The notes: a model not told the origin generated them from the sequence alone. A stretch of 64,000 nucleotides of DNA from Pseudomonas monsensis (GCF_014268495.2 NZ_CP077087.1:3847501-3911500); one strand, 5' to 3'. Counted from the first letter of the stretch, positions 25,424 through 33,530 are shown. A program made the numbers and translations.

Positions 25424-26145
25424 TGCAGGCTCTCTCGGGTCGGGCCGCGGAAATGCACCGCGTCGATGTGACAGCTGCGCGGCTGGGTCAGCACAAAGCG
25501 CATGGTTTCCCAGATCGAACGGCCGTTGAGCAACTTGCCGCGAGGGTCGACCGTTTCATCCAGCCCGGTCACTTCAAAATCCGGCGGATAGAACCCGGTA
25601 ACGCGGATCTGCTCGCTGGCCAGATGATGCGCCATGTTCTGGCAAAAACCGCTCAGGCCATGCTTGGCGGCAAAGAACGCCGGGTGGGCGATGGACTGGG
25701 TGAATTGCGGGACGCCACAGACCGACACCATTGCCATGATGTCAGCGGCATCCGAGCGCCGCAGGCTCGGTAACAGCGCCCGGGTCAGGGTGATCGAGCC
25801 GGTCAGGCCGGAGTTGATGGTCGAGGTGATTTCTTCGTCGCTGTCAGCCTCGCCCAGCATCCCTTCGAGCCACTGCGCCGCACTGAGCACGAGGATGTCG
25901 ATCGGACGCTCGTCTGCCTGCAGGCTCTGGGCGAAGGCGCGTACCGATGCCGCGTCGGCGATATCACACTGGTAGGCGCGGGCAGAACCGCCCTCGCCCT
26001 GAATGATCTCGCACGTTGCCTGGGCGCTGGCCAATTGGCGCGCACACAGATCGACATGAGCACCTTCACGCGCCAGCCAGACCGACACGGCCTGGCCGAA
26101 ATCGCGACCGCCACCGGTTACAACAACCCGTTTTTTGTTCAGCAT
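25420..26145 (-). CDS. Short-chain dehydrogenase-like protein lacking the catalytic Tyr, 241 aa
   Basis: The Rossmann core is clear: TGGGRDFGQAV (residues 10-20) for cofactor, CDIADAASVRAF for the strand-3 Asp, Asn111, and the MVSVCG Ser141. In the active site YxxxK reads FFAAK: Lys161 is kept but residue 157 is Phe. The NAG motif is also changed (VLSAAQW). The fold and cofactor binding look intact, but standard SDR redox chemistry would be impaired, suggesting a dehydratase, isomerase or structural role. It lies 28 bases after the second SDR gene, so a hetero-oligomer of an active and an inactive SDR is conceivable. Confidence 0.82.
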   Translation of the reverse strand: MLNKKRVVVTGGGRDFGQAVSVWLAREGAHVDLCARQLASAQATCEIIQGEGGSARAYQCDIADAASVRAFAQSLQADERPIDILVLSAAQWLEGMLGEADSDEEITSTINSGLTGSITLTRALLPSLRRSDAADIMAMVSVCGVPQFTQSIAHPAFFAAKHGLSGFCQNMAHHLASEQIRVTGFYPPDFEVTGLDETVDPRGKLLNGRSIWETMRFVLTQPRSCHIDAVHFRGPTRESLQ

Positions 26146-26173
26146 GATCTACGTACCTGTAAGAAGCCGGCCG

Positions 26174-26875
26174 TCAGAGGCCTGGATGCGGAACCGTGCA
26201 GCTGCCGGAAATGTTCTTCCGATACAGATGCTCGACGATGTAATCGGCCGCATGTTCTGCCCAGTTTTCTGGCGAGATGTATTGCTCGTGTTCATCCGGC
26301 AGACACATGGACAGCATCTGGGTGTTCACCCCATTGCCCGGATCGAGGGCAACGGCGCCCACCCCTTCGGGCATGTCGGCGATGAGCGAGCCGATCAGCC
26401 CTTCAACCGCGAATTTGCTGGCACAGTACGGGCCCAGACCCCAGGAGGCCGAGCGTCCCCAGCCCGAACTGATGGCGATAAACAGACCCTGCCGGCGGTC
26501 GAGCATCGCAGGCAGGAACGCGTGCAGGGTATTCACCACGCCGAGCACGTTGACGTCCATTACGCGCTGCCAGTCTTCCACGGCGATTTCCCATGCCGGC
26601 TTGCGCTCGGTGATCACGCCGGCGTTGCAGACAACGATGTCCACCGGGCCTTCGCGACCGACCGCGTGGGCGAACTGCTGCATCTCGTCTGGCTCGGTGA
26701 CCGACGCGTTGAACAGCACCGGATTGCCCTGTGCGCCGGTTGTTGCGTCAACGGCCAACTGGCATCCGTAGACCTGATGCCCGCGCGAAGCCAGCGCATG
26801 ACTCAGGGCTTTGCCCAATCCTCGACTGACGCCAGTGATGGCGATCCTTAGCGGTTTGCGGGTGTTCATATTCAA
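26174..26875 (-). CDS. Short-chain dehydrogenase/reductase, 233 aa
   Basis: A complete classical SDR: ITGVSRGLGKAL (residues 13-24) binds the nucleotide, CNAGV (83-87) is the NAG motif, Asn109 is kept, and the catalytic set is Ser136/137, Tyr150 and Lys154 (GPYCASKFA). It should interconvert an alcohol and a ketone with NAD(P)H. Its start overlaps the HAD gene stop by four bases and the partner SDR, which lacks Tyr, follows. Substrate unknown; within the cluster it probably reduces or oxidises a product of the early aldolase steps. Confidence 0.88.
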   Translation of the reverse strand: MNMNTRKPLRIAITGVSRGLGKALSHALASRGHQVYGCQLAVDATTGAQGNPVLFNASVTEPDEMQQFAHAVGREGPVDIVVCNAGVITERKPAWEIAVEDWQRVMDVNVLGVVNTLHAFLPAMLDRRQGLFIAISSGWGRSASWGLGPYCASKFAVEGLIGSLIADMPEGVGAVALDPGNGVNTQMLSMCLPDEHEQYISPENWAEHAADYIVEHLYRKNISGSCTVPHPGL

Positions 26876-27606
26876 TAATCCTCCTTGACTGTCTGACAGG
26901 CTGCACCGAAATGCACAACCGGGTTGTCCGGCCGCAGATCAGGCACCTCAACCGCCCAATGACCCGCAGGCCATCGGGCACTCAGGGTAGAACGGTCAAC
27001 CAGGGCATGACCGCTGACAAAGATGAAAGGCACTTTGCAGGCGATGGCGGCCTCGGCATCAGCGATCGCGTCGCCGAGAAACACTGCCTGCGCTGCCGCG
27101 CAATCATGCTGTTCGAGCAAGGCGTTGATCGCGGCTATCTTGGCGGTCGGCGAACCGATAATGCGCGCCATGTAGCGATCAATCCCACTGACACCCAACG
27201 CCTCGGTAATTTCCTCTTCCTTGCCGCCGCTCACGACGAAACAGGTCACGCCCTGCTCTTGCAGCAACGCCAGTAACTGCGGTGCTCCGGCGACCACCGC
27301 AGAACAGCGGTAATGGCTGCGCAAGTAGTCTTCATAACGTGCAATGCTCGCGGCCACGAAGTCTCTGGCGGCCGGCCCGCGAGGGGCGATCAGGCGCTCA
27401 AACGCCTCGAAGTGCCAGTGTCGCGCACGCCCGAAGTTGAGCCTGAAACTTTCCTTGCAGCGGTCGCGCAGCGCCTGCGGATAATGCGCCAGCGCATGAT
27501 CGACAGCCGCCAGCTTCACGCCATTGGAGTCGAGCAATACGCCGTCGCAATCGAAGAACACCAGCTTCTTGCCCGCCATCACATCGCCAAGCTTGAACGT
27601 GGTCAT
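26872..27606 (-). CDS. HAD superfamily hydrolase, 244 aa
   Basis: All four haloacid-dehalogenase motifs are visible: FFDCDGVLLDS (nucleophile and acid/base Asp), VVSGG (Ser/Thr), Lys in SPTAKIAA, and FLGDAIADAEAA (metal Asp pair). An alpha-helical cap sits between motifs I and II, as in phosphoglycolate-phosphatase-like enzymes. It most likely removes a phosphate from a pathway intermediate. The ATG at 27606 has AGGACAGG just upstream; the stop of the aldolase gene is 15 bases away, and the 3' end overlaps the next gene by four bases. Confidence 0.88.
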   Translation of the reverse strand: MTTFKLGDVMAGKKLVFFDCDGVLLDSNGVKLAAVDHALAHYPQALRDRCKESFRLNFGRARHWHFEAFERLIAPRGPAARDFVAASIARYEDYLRSHYRCSAVVAGAPQLLALLQEQGVTCFVVSGGKEEEITEALGVSGIDRYMARIIGSPTAKIAAINALLEQHDCAAAQAVFLGDAIADAEAAIACKVPFIFVSGHALVDRSTLSARWPAGHWAVEVPDLRPDNPVVHFGAACQTVKEDY

Positions 27607-27621
27607 AAGCCTGTCCTGTGC

Positions 27622-28644
27622 TCACGTGTATTGGTTGAGAATGTTCAGATCGAATTTGTGCGAGCCGACATGCCCGGCAATCCTGCCGATGATGTCGTTG
27701 CGTTCGAGGCACGTCAGTGGCGCGCCTTCGAACAGTTTCTGCGCATAAGTCGGATGAACATTGTGGCGCGCCTGGCAGCGATAGGTCGGTGAATACCCCC
27801 AGTTCGCCACCGCTCGCAACGGCTCGATATGCTCGGCCAGAAAACGCTCGCAGGCGTCCATCGTGTGCGCTTCAGACTTGAGCAGTGCCAGGGTCTCGGT
27901 AGGCGCGTTCCCTGCACCCCGGCCCAAACCGGCGAAGGTGCCGTCGGCAAACCTGGCCCCTGCCCCGAGCGCTGCGTGCGTGTTCGCCACGGCCAGCCCG
28001 TAGTTGTCATGGGCGTGAAAGCCCAGTGGCAAAGCCGTCATCTCTGCCCCCTGCCGGAACAAGCGGTGAACCTGATCCGGCAACAGGCGCCCGAAACTGT
28101 CGGCAAAATACAGCGCGGCAAGCGGCTCGCCGTCGAGACGGCGCAGGATCCGCGCCAGCTCATCCGCCGGCAACTCACCGATCTGCATCAGATTGAGCAT
28201 CACTTCCAGTCCATGCCCGGCCAGCGCCTGCGCCAGCGCCAGACTCGCTTGCACCTCATTGCTCTTGGCGGCGATGCGCAAAATATCAATGCGGAACGGC
28301 GTGCGCCGAACGGCCGCCACTATCAGCCGGGCAGCCGCCTGTGGCGATTGTCCGACGATTTGCCCGGCGTCGATCATCACCGTCACTTTCATCGAGCCGG
28401 GGTTGATCAGTTCGCGTTGCTGCGCCGTCAAAGACTCGGGCAACGCCTTGTAAGAACCGGTATATGAGGTAGTGGCACCCGGATCGAGGTTCAGGTAACC
28501 CAGTTCGACGATGTCCACGCCGGTGGCCAGGCAAGTACCGAAGTACTGCCGGGCCATGGCATCGGAAAACCGCCAGTCGGTCTGGAACCCGCCGTCACGG
28601 AAGGTGCAATCCATTAACGCGAATGACTGTCTCCGATCGGTCAT
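27622..28644 (-). CDS. HMGL-like (DRE-TIM) aldolase/metallolyase, 340 aa
   Basis: A TIM-barrel enzyme of the HMG-CoA lyase/4-hydroxy-2-oxovalerate aldolase group. The divalent-metal site is intact: DCTFRDGG near the N-terminus (Arg-Asp pair) and GFHAHDNYGLAVANT (HxH) two-thirds along, followed by the Gly-rich GLGRGAGNAPTE. There is no communication domain as in the aromatic-degradation aldolase and no regulatory domain as in isopropylmalate synthase. It would make or break a C-C bond next to a keto acid. The start at 28644 overlaps the RhaM-like stop by four bases; the frame is open further upstream to 28698. Confidence 0.88.
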   Translation of the reverse strand: MTDRRQSFALMDCTFRDGGFQTDWRFSDAMARQYFGTCLATGVDIVELGYLNLDPGATTSYTGSYKALPESLTAQQRELINPGSMKVTVMIDAGQIVGQSPQAAARLIVAAVRRTPFRIDILRIAAKSNEVQASLALAQALAGHGLEVMLNLMQIGELPADELARILRRLDGEPLAALYFADSFGRLLPDQVHRLFRQGAEMTALPLGFHAHDNYGLAVANTHAALGAGARFADGTFAGLGRGAGNAPTETLALLKSEAHTMDACERFLAEHIEPLRAVANWGYSPTYRCQARHNVHPTYAQKLFEGAPLTCLERNDIIGRIAGHVGSHKFDLNILNQYT

Positions 28645-29021
28645 TTTTGGTTGCCTGCCGTATCGACGGTCCAGTCGTAGACCTGCTCCAGACGCCACCA
28701 GTTGAGTTCGGTGTCGTTACCGGCAATGCGCTTCAACAGCGGATTCTGTTCGCCGTGCATCTGGTCATCCCATGCCTGCACCGCCGGGTGGAAAGACAAG
28801 GCATGGCTGAAGTCACGCAGCGGGTCGAATTGCTCGTGGGCTTCAACCTGCATGAACAGTGTGTTCGGCGGCAACAGGTAAATCGACATGCGTTGCAGAC
28901 CAATTTCGCGAAGTACACCGTGGTCGCCGGCAATTTGCTCCGGCACTTGACGATGCAACTTCTTATACAACTCAACGGCTTCTTTACTGGTCAACTGAAT
29001 AGAAAAACCAAAACGCTTCAT
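28641..29021 (-). CDS. RhaM-like (L-rhamnose mutarotase family) protein, 126 aa
   Basis: A small ferredoxin-like barrel protein of the DUF718/RhaM family (MKRFGFSIQLTSKEAVELYK; a Trp pair in ELNWWRLEQVYDW). True RhaM interconverts anomers of rhamnose, but no rhamnose pathway gene is present. I expect it to act on a sugar-like or hydroxy-acid intermediate of this cluster, as an epimerase, cyclase or helper. Start at 29021, 14 bases after the DapA-family gene and overlapping the HMGL gene by four bases. Confidence 0.75.
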   Translation of the reverse strand: MKRFGFSIQLTSKEAVELYKKLHRQVPEQIAGDHGVLREIGLQRMSIYLLPPNTLFMQVEAHEQFDPLRDFSHALSFHPAVQAWDDQMHGEQNPLLKRIAGNDTELNWWRLEQVYDWTVDTAGNQK

Positions 29022-29035
29022 GAGTAACTTCCTTA

Positions 29036-29947
29036 TTACTGGGTGACGAATTCAAGTAATTGGTCATAAACCTTTTCGACTTCGCGAAGGGTTTCCGGGT
29101 CCATGCTGAAATCCACTGGCGGGCGGATCAATGTGTTACTCATCAATCGACGACGTTTTAGCAGGTGCTTCGACAACTGCAAGTAACAGTCGATACTGGC
29201 CATCATATGGCACATCAAATAGGACAGCGGGTAGCCGATGGCTCTGGCGAGTTTGTCATCGCCAACTTTCAATGCGTTCCACAGCGCCACGGTGATTTCG
29301 GCGATTTCCGTGGCCGGAATCACGCCCGCCAGCCCGCGTTGATAGGTGTCGACGAGCATCATGCCGCCGTCGCCTTCGAAAATCCGTGCCTGACCAGCAG
29401 TCGCGTCACGCAGCAGCGACACTTTCGGGGCGGTTGGCGCAGACTCCGGCTTGAACTGCACTTTTTGCGGGCCGAAGGTCTCGAGCAAGCGCGCCTGAAC
29501 CGCGATCGACATCGGCCGTTTGGCCAGCGACTTGGCATGATGCACCAGCACCGGAATGCGCACGCTTTCGATCACATTGGCGAAATACACATACATCTGT
29601 TCGTCATCGAGCGCCCACATTGACGGGTGCATGACCAGCAGTGCATCACAACCCGCCTGCTCGGCCTGGCGCGAGTATTCCACGGCCTGGGCGATACTTT
29701 CACCCCCCGTGCTCATGATTGCCAGACCCTTATCACCGGTTTGTTCAGCGATCAATTCTGCGAGTTTGAAACGCTCGCCGGCCGTCAGGCGCGAGACCTC
29801 GGAAATCTGCCCGATGACCACGCCGTCGCACCCCGTGTGCAAGATGTGTTCGATTTGCAGACGCAGGGCCGAAGTGTCCAGAGAAAGGTCAGTGTTGTAG
29901 GGAAGAATGGCGACCGGTAGGACACCTTGGATGGGAGCTTTCGTCAT
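29036..29947 (-). CDS. DapA/N-acetylneuraminate-lyase family aldolase with atypical active site, 303 aa
   Basis: First gene of the twelve-gene run. The TIM barrel and the Schiff-base Lys166 (VQFKPES) are kept. The nearby YNxP motif with the catalytic Tyr reads VHHAKS (His136/His137), and the carboxylate-binding GTTGE loop reads GQISE. It therefore should not use pyruvate in the standard dihydrodipicolinate synthase way; a different keto acid or aldehyde is likely. AAGGA precedes the ATG at 29947 and the upstream region is AT-rich, so this is where I place the main promoter of the operon. Confidence 0.85.
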   Translation of the reverse strand: MTKAPIQGVLPVAILPYNTDLSLDTSALRLQIEHILHTGCDGVVIGQISEVSRLTAGERFKLAELIAEQTGDKGLAIMSTGGESIAQAVEYSRQAEQAGCDALLVMHPSMWALDDEQMYVYFANVIESVRIPVLVHHAKSLAKRPMSIAVQARLLETFGPQKVQFKPESAPTAPKVSLLRDATAGQARIFEGDGGMMLVDTYQRGLAGVIPATEIAEITVALWNALKVGDDKLARAIGYPLSYLMCHMMASIDCYLQLSKHLLKRRRLMSNTLIRPPVDFSMDPETLREVEKVYDQLLEFVTQ

Positions 29948-30589
29948 GCCTGATATTCCTTATCAAAGTTCGACGCAAAAGACTAAGAGAGTAACTAAAT
30001 TGTCCTGCCACCTTTAACAACGAGGCTATCGACCAAATATTTACTGCAACAAAACGCTCGATTAACGAAGCGGTTAGTTTAACTATTCGGTACAAAATCG
30101 AGCATTAAAGCCCGCGGCATCGACATCGTGATTTCCACACTTTTCATACAACTTAGTGAACTTCGAAGTCGCGGCGAAGTTAATGGCGAGCAGGATTATT
30201 GTCCAATCTGTAGTTATTTCAAATTATTACATTACGCAGAAGCACAAAATCTCATCTTCGCTAAAAAACAAATATTTCTTTTTATTTCCAACATGTAACT
30301 AAATTTGTTTCCGCACTCGCCCAATAATGTTCGCGCGCGCTCGTACTTCGCCCGCCGAATAAACTCCAGAACTTTCGTTAAACAATCACCCCTCGGGGTG
30401 CAGCAGCGCAATTGCTCTATCGACTCACCCACAGTCGTACTCGGCAGTGACGGCCGTCAGGCAAATGAGCGAAGGGTTTGGCGAAGGGCCGACAGACTTG
30501 TCAGCCTGATGACGGAGGTCAAGGAAGTGTTTTCTCTCTCGAGTGACCTTGCGTCACATCGAGAGGATCGGTTCTGGCAGTACCGCCCG
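29948..30589. promoter_or_regulatory. AT-rich region upstream of the N-N bond operon
   Basis: About 640 bases without a supportable gene. The half next to the operon (29950-30330) is strikingly AT-rich for this genome and must carry the operon promoter. It includes an inverted repeat GTTA-N3-TAAC at 30073-30083. The other half (30340-30589) has ordinary composition and contains the 3' flank of the TetR gene. A minus-strand frame at 30232-30432 (66 codons) lacks supporting features. Confidence 0.5.
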
Positions 30590-31186
30590 TTAGCGGTCGG
30601 GATCGACACGAACCCCTTGCAACATCAACTTCAGAGTCTGCAGTGACTGGGTCAGGCGTTCGGTCCCCTCTTCGGCCCTCGCAATCCACAGCGAAGCCTC
30701 GGTCAGCGCACCGTAAACCAGGCGTGCCAACGCCTCCGCGTCCAACTCGCGCACCACGCCCTTGAGTTGCAAGCGTCGCAGAATTTCGCGCATCGAAGCG
30801 ATGCAATGCTGTTGCTCTTCCACCGACACCGCCCCAAGCACGGCGGGCGCTTCCTGTAACACGATGCGCTGAATATCTTTTTCCTGGGCCATTTGCAGAA
30901 ACGCCCGGCAGCGCCCCCAAAAACCTTCCCATTGATCGGGCGCGGCATCGGAAATCGCCGAGAGGCGCGCCTCCATCTCGGCGTCGATCTGCTCCACCAC
31001 CGCCGCCAGCAAGCCTTTTTTGTCACCGAAGTGGTGATAAAGCGCCCCCCGCGTCAGTCCGGCTCCGGCCGTGAAATCATCCATCGACGCCTGGGCGTAA
31101 CCCAGCCGCGTAAAGGCCTCGCGGCCGGCCGCAAGCAACCTGGCACGGGTATCTTCGATCATTTCGGCACGGTTTCGACGAACCAT
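30590..31186 (-). CDS. TetR/AcrR family transcriptional regulator, 198 aa
   Basis: The N-terminal helix-turn-helix is typical (AFTRLGYAQASMDDFTAGAG, then GALYHHFGDKKGLLAAV) and the C-terminal 130 residues form the ligand-binding part. Such repressors bind a palindrome in the divergent promoter and let go on binding a drug or metabolite. Two palindromes sharing TACGNNGCGTA lie between it and the MFS gene. It probably represses itself and that exporter. Whether it also serves the N-N bond operon, whose start is about 640 bases beyond its stop, is open. Confidence 0.92.
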   Translation of the reverse strand: MVRRNRAEMIEDTRARLLAAGREAFTRLGYAQASMDDFTAGAGLTRGALYHHFGDKKGLLAAVVEQIDAEMEARLSAISDAAPDQWEGFWGRCRAFLQMAQEKDIQRIVLQEAPAVLGAVSVEEQQHCIASMREILRRLQLKGVVRELDAEALARLVYGALTEASLWIARAEEGTERLTQSLQTLKLMLQGVRVDPDR

Positions 31187-31205
31187 CAGGCACTCCTCAA
31201 ATCAT

Positions 31206-31255
31206 TTGACATACGTCGCGTACGTCAATAAATTCCCTCACATACGCAGCGTATG
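31206..31255 (+). promoter_or_regulatory. MFS promoter with two TetR-type operators
   Basis: A promoter TTGACA (31206-31211), 17-base spacer and TAAATT (31229-31234) reads toward the MFS gene. The inverted repeat CATACGTCGCGTACG (31210-31224) covers its spacer. A second, perfect one, CATACGCAGCGTATG (31241-31255), lies just downstream. Their centres are 31 bases apart, three helical turns, so two dimers would bind the same face. Confidence 0.65.
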
Positions 31256-31313
31256 CATTTTCAGCGCTGAAGCCATTGCAGGCAAGTCAATCGGCCCAGG
31301 AGAGTGTGCGCTG

Positions 31314-32516
31314 ATGGTCAATTCTTACCGTGAACTGTTCACCCAACCTGGCACTCACGGTTTTGCCCTGGCGGGTCTGGTGGCCCGTTTTCCGCTGGCC
31401 ATGGCCGGTATCGGCATCATCACCATGCTGGCGATGATGCGGGACAATTACGCGCTGGCGGGCGCCGTGGCGGCCACGTTCGCCCTGACGCTCGCGGTGC
31501 TGGCGCCACAGATCTCGCGGCTGGTCGACCGCTTCGGGCAACGCCAGGTACTCCCGGGCGCTGCAGCAATCAGTTGCGCCGGCCTGCTTGCACTGCCGGC
31601 CTGTGCCTACTGGCAGTTGCCGGACTGGACCCTGTTCGTGGGTGCCGTAATGTCGGGCTTCATGCCCAGCATGTCCGCGATGTCCCGGGCGCGCTGGACA
31701 CTGATTTACCGCGGCACAGCGAAACTGAACACTGCCTACGCCCTGGAATCGGTGCTGGACGAAGTCACTTTTATTGTCGGCCCGCCACTGGCGGTGGGTC
31801 TGAGTGTGGCGCTGTTCCCCGAGGCTGGACCACTGGTGACGGCGTTGTTGCTGGCCATCGGGGTGTATGCCTTCGTCAGTCAGCGGGGTAGCGAACCATC
31901 CGTTCGGGCGACCTCCGGGGTGCCACAGACGTCGATGATTCGCGTGGGTGGCATTCGCATCCTTGCACTGTTGATGGTGGCCATGGGCATGATTGTCGGC
32001 ACCATTGATGTGGTCAGCGTGGCCTTTGCCCAGTCTCAAGGCCAGCCCGTCGCCGCCAGTATCGTGTTGTCGGCATATGCCCTGGGTTCCTGCGTCGCCG
32101 GCCTGACGTTCGGGGCGATGAAACTGCAAGTGCCTTTATCGCGCCTGTTTCTACTGTGCGGGCTGGCGACGGCCATCACGACTGTGCCGTTGTTATGGGC
32201 CAGCAATGTGCTCGGGTTGTCACTGGCCGTACTGGTTGCGGGGGTGTTTTTTGCCCCGACCCTGATCGTGGCAATGACCCTTGCCGAACAGATGGTTGCG
32301 CCCGAGCGTCTGACCGAAGCATTGACCTGGTTGATTTCAGGGCTTGGCGTGGGCGTCGCGCTGGGCGCAGCGGCAACAGGTCAAGTCGTGGATGAATTCG
32401 GCGCCCGCCAGGGGGCGATCGTCGCGCTGGTCGCCGGCCTGATCGTGCTCGGCGTTGCGCTGTACGGCCATCGTCGCTTGAAACCGGACATGGCCATCGT
32501 CGCGCAAGCGACCTGA
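31314..32516 (+). CDS. MFS transporter, predicted exporter, 400 aa
   Basis: Twelve hydrophobic segments with the MFS loop-2/3 motif RLVDRFGQRQ and a second related motif in the C-half. The first residues are MVNSYRELFTQPGTHGFALA, and similar proteins are found beside TetR regulators. The ATG at 31314 follows AGGAGA; the frame opens earlier at 31206 but that would place the start inside the promoter. It probably expels a toxic compound recognised by the TetR protein. Its position next to the N-N bond cluster makes product export a possibility. Confidence 0.85.
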   Translation: MVNSYRELFTQPGTHGFALAGLVARFPLAMAGIGIITMLAMMRDNYALAGAVAATFALTLAVLAPQISRLVDRFGQRQVLPGAAAISCAGLLALPACAYWQLPDWTLFVGAVMSGFMPSMSAMSRARWTLIYRGTAKLNTAYALESVLDEVTFIVGPPLAVGLSVALFPEAGPLVTALLLAIGVYAFVSQRGSEPSVRATSGVPQTSMIRVGGIRILALLMVAMGMIVGTIDVVSVAFAQSQGQPVAASIVLSAYALGSCVAGLTFGAMKLQVPLSRLFLLCGLATAITTVPLLWASNVLGLSLAVLVAGVFFAPTLIVAMTLAEQMVAPERLTEALTWLISGLGVGVALGAAATGQVVDEFGARQGAIVALVAGLIVLGVALYGHRRLKPDMAIVAQAT

Positions 32517-32542
32517 ACGGTCAGGCTGTTTGCCATCGGCCC

Positions 32543-33466
32543 CTACAAATCACGTGCCCACGTCTGGCTGACCAGTGCCTTGCCGAAACGGTTGACCGCC
32601 TCCTCTTCCACCAATTCAAACCCCGCCTTCTGATAAATCTGGCGCGCCGCCGTCAGGTTGCTGGTAGTCCACAGGGTCATTCGTGTGTAACCGATCTGCC
32701 GGGCAAAGCGCAGGCACTCATCAACCAGGCGACGGCCGATGCCCAGTCCCCGGGCACTGGCGTCAACGTAGAGCATGCGCAGTTTCGCGGTGGTTTCATC
32801 CTGTCGCACGACGAATACCGAGCCGATAACCTTGCCGTCCTTCTCGGCGATCCAGCAGCGCTCGCAAGCCGGGTCGAAGTCACGCAGGTATTTCGCGATG
32901 ACCTCGGCCACCAACGCTTCGAATTCCGAGTTCCAGCCGTACTCACGGCTATAGAGGGCGGCCTGCTGCTGCATCACCGTGCCCATGTCGCCGGGTTGCG
33001 GATCACGCAGCACGTAGGTCGAGTCCGGGTGGTTCTGCAAAAGCGTCTGGATCAGTGTCATGGCGCCGAGCAATTGTTGTTGCTGCGGCTCGGTCAGGCG
33101 CTGAAGCATGGCGACCACTTGTTCGCGGGAAGCTTGTTCAAGGGGGACGAGGATTTCCCGGCCCAGCTCGGTGAGGTGCAGTAGAGCTGCGCGGGCATCG
33201 GTGGGCGAAGGGACTTTCTGGATCAGGCCCTTCTTCTCGAAACCGCTGATCAGGCGGCTCATGTAGCCGGCATCCAGGCTCAGCATCTGGCGCAGGTCGG
33301 CGCTGGTCAGGTCACCACGCGAAGCCAGTTCATAAAGGATGCGCAGCTCGGTCAGCGAGTATTCGCTCTGCAGCAGATGCTCCTGCAGCACGCCGATCTG
33401 CTGGGTATAGAAGCGGTTGAAACTGCGCACGATGTCGGCGTGCTGGAACAGATCGGTGCTGGACAT
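32543..33466 (-). CDS. MarR-GNAT fusion (HTH regulator plus N-acetyltransferase), 307 aa
   Basis: Residues 1-145 form a MarR winged helix (TELRILYELASRGDLTSADLRQ; then DAGYMSRLISGFEKKGLI for the recognition helix). Residues 150-307 form a GNAT acetyltransferase with the acetyl-CoA loop ARGLGIGRRLVDE and the end strand IYQKAGFELVE. Fusions of this kind are known as bifunctional HTH/GNAT proteins; how the two activities connect is not settled. Two palindromes directly upstream suggest autoregulation. Confidence 0.92.
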   Translation of the reverse strand: MSSTDLFQHADIVRSFNRFYTQQIGVLQEHLLQSEYSLTELRILYELASRGDLTSADLRQMLSLDAGYMSRLISGFEKKGLIQKVPSPTDARAALLHLTELGREILVPLEQASREQVVAMLQRLTEPQQQQLLGAMTLIQTLLQNHPDSTYVLRDPQPGDMGTVMQQQAALYSREYGWNSEFEALVAEVIAKYLRDFDPACERCWIAEKDGKVIGSVFVVRQDETTAKLRMLYVDASARGLGIGRRLVDECLRFARQIGYTRMTLWTTSNLTAARQIYQKAGFELVEEEAVNRFGKALVSQTWARDL

Positions 33467-33483
33467 GACCCATGCTCGAATGA

Positions 33484-33517
33484 TTGCCTAAGGCAACTAT
33501 ATATTTGCCTTTAGCAA
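33484..33517. promoter_or_regulatory. Paired MarR-type operators upstream of the MarR-GNAT gene
   Basis: TTGCCTAAGGCAA (33484-33496, near-perfect palindrome) and TTGCCTTTAGCAA (33505-33517) lie 18 bases before the start. Their centres are 21 bases apart, two helical turns, with a TATATAT stretch between them that may be the -10 region. The arrangement fits a MarR dimer pair acting on its own promoter. Confidence 0.6.
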
Positions 33518-33530
33518 TCATGTCAATGCC

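Noticed and set aside
28641..29021. Rhamnose catabolism gene
   Set aside because: No rhamnose isomerase, kinase, aldolase or transporter is nearby; only the mutarotase-like fold is present.
30232..30432. Minus-strand 66-codon frame upstream of the N-N bond operon
   Set aside because: No ribosome binding site, no recognisable motif and it spans the sharp composition change; probably chance.
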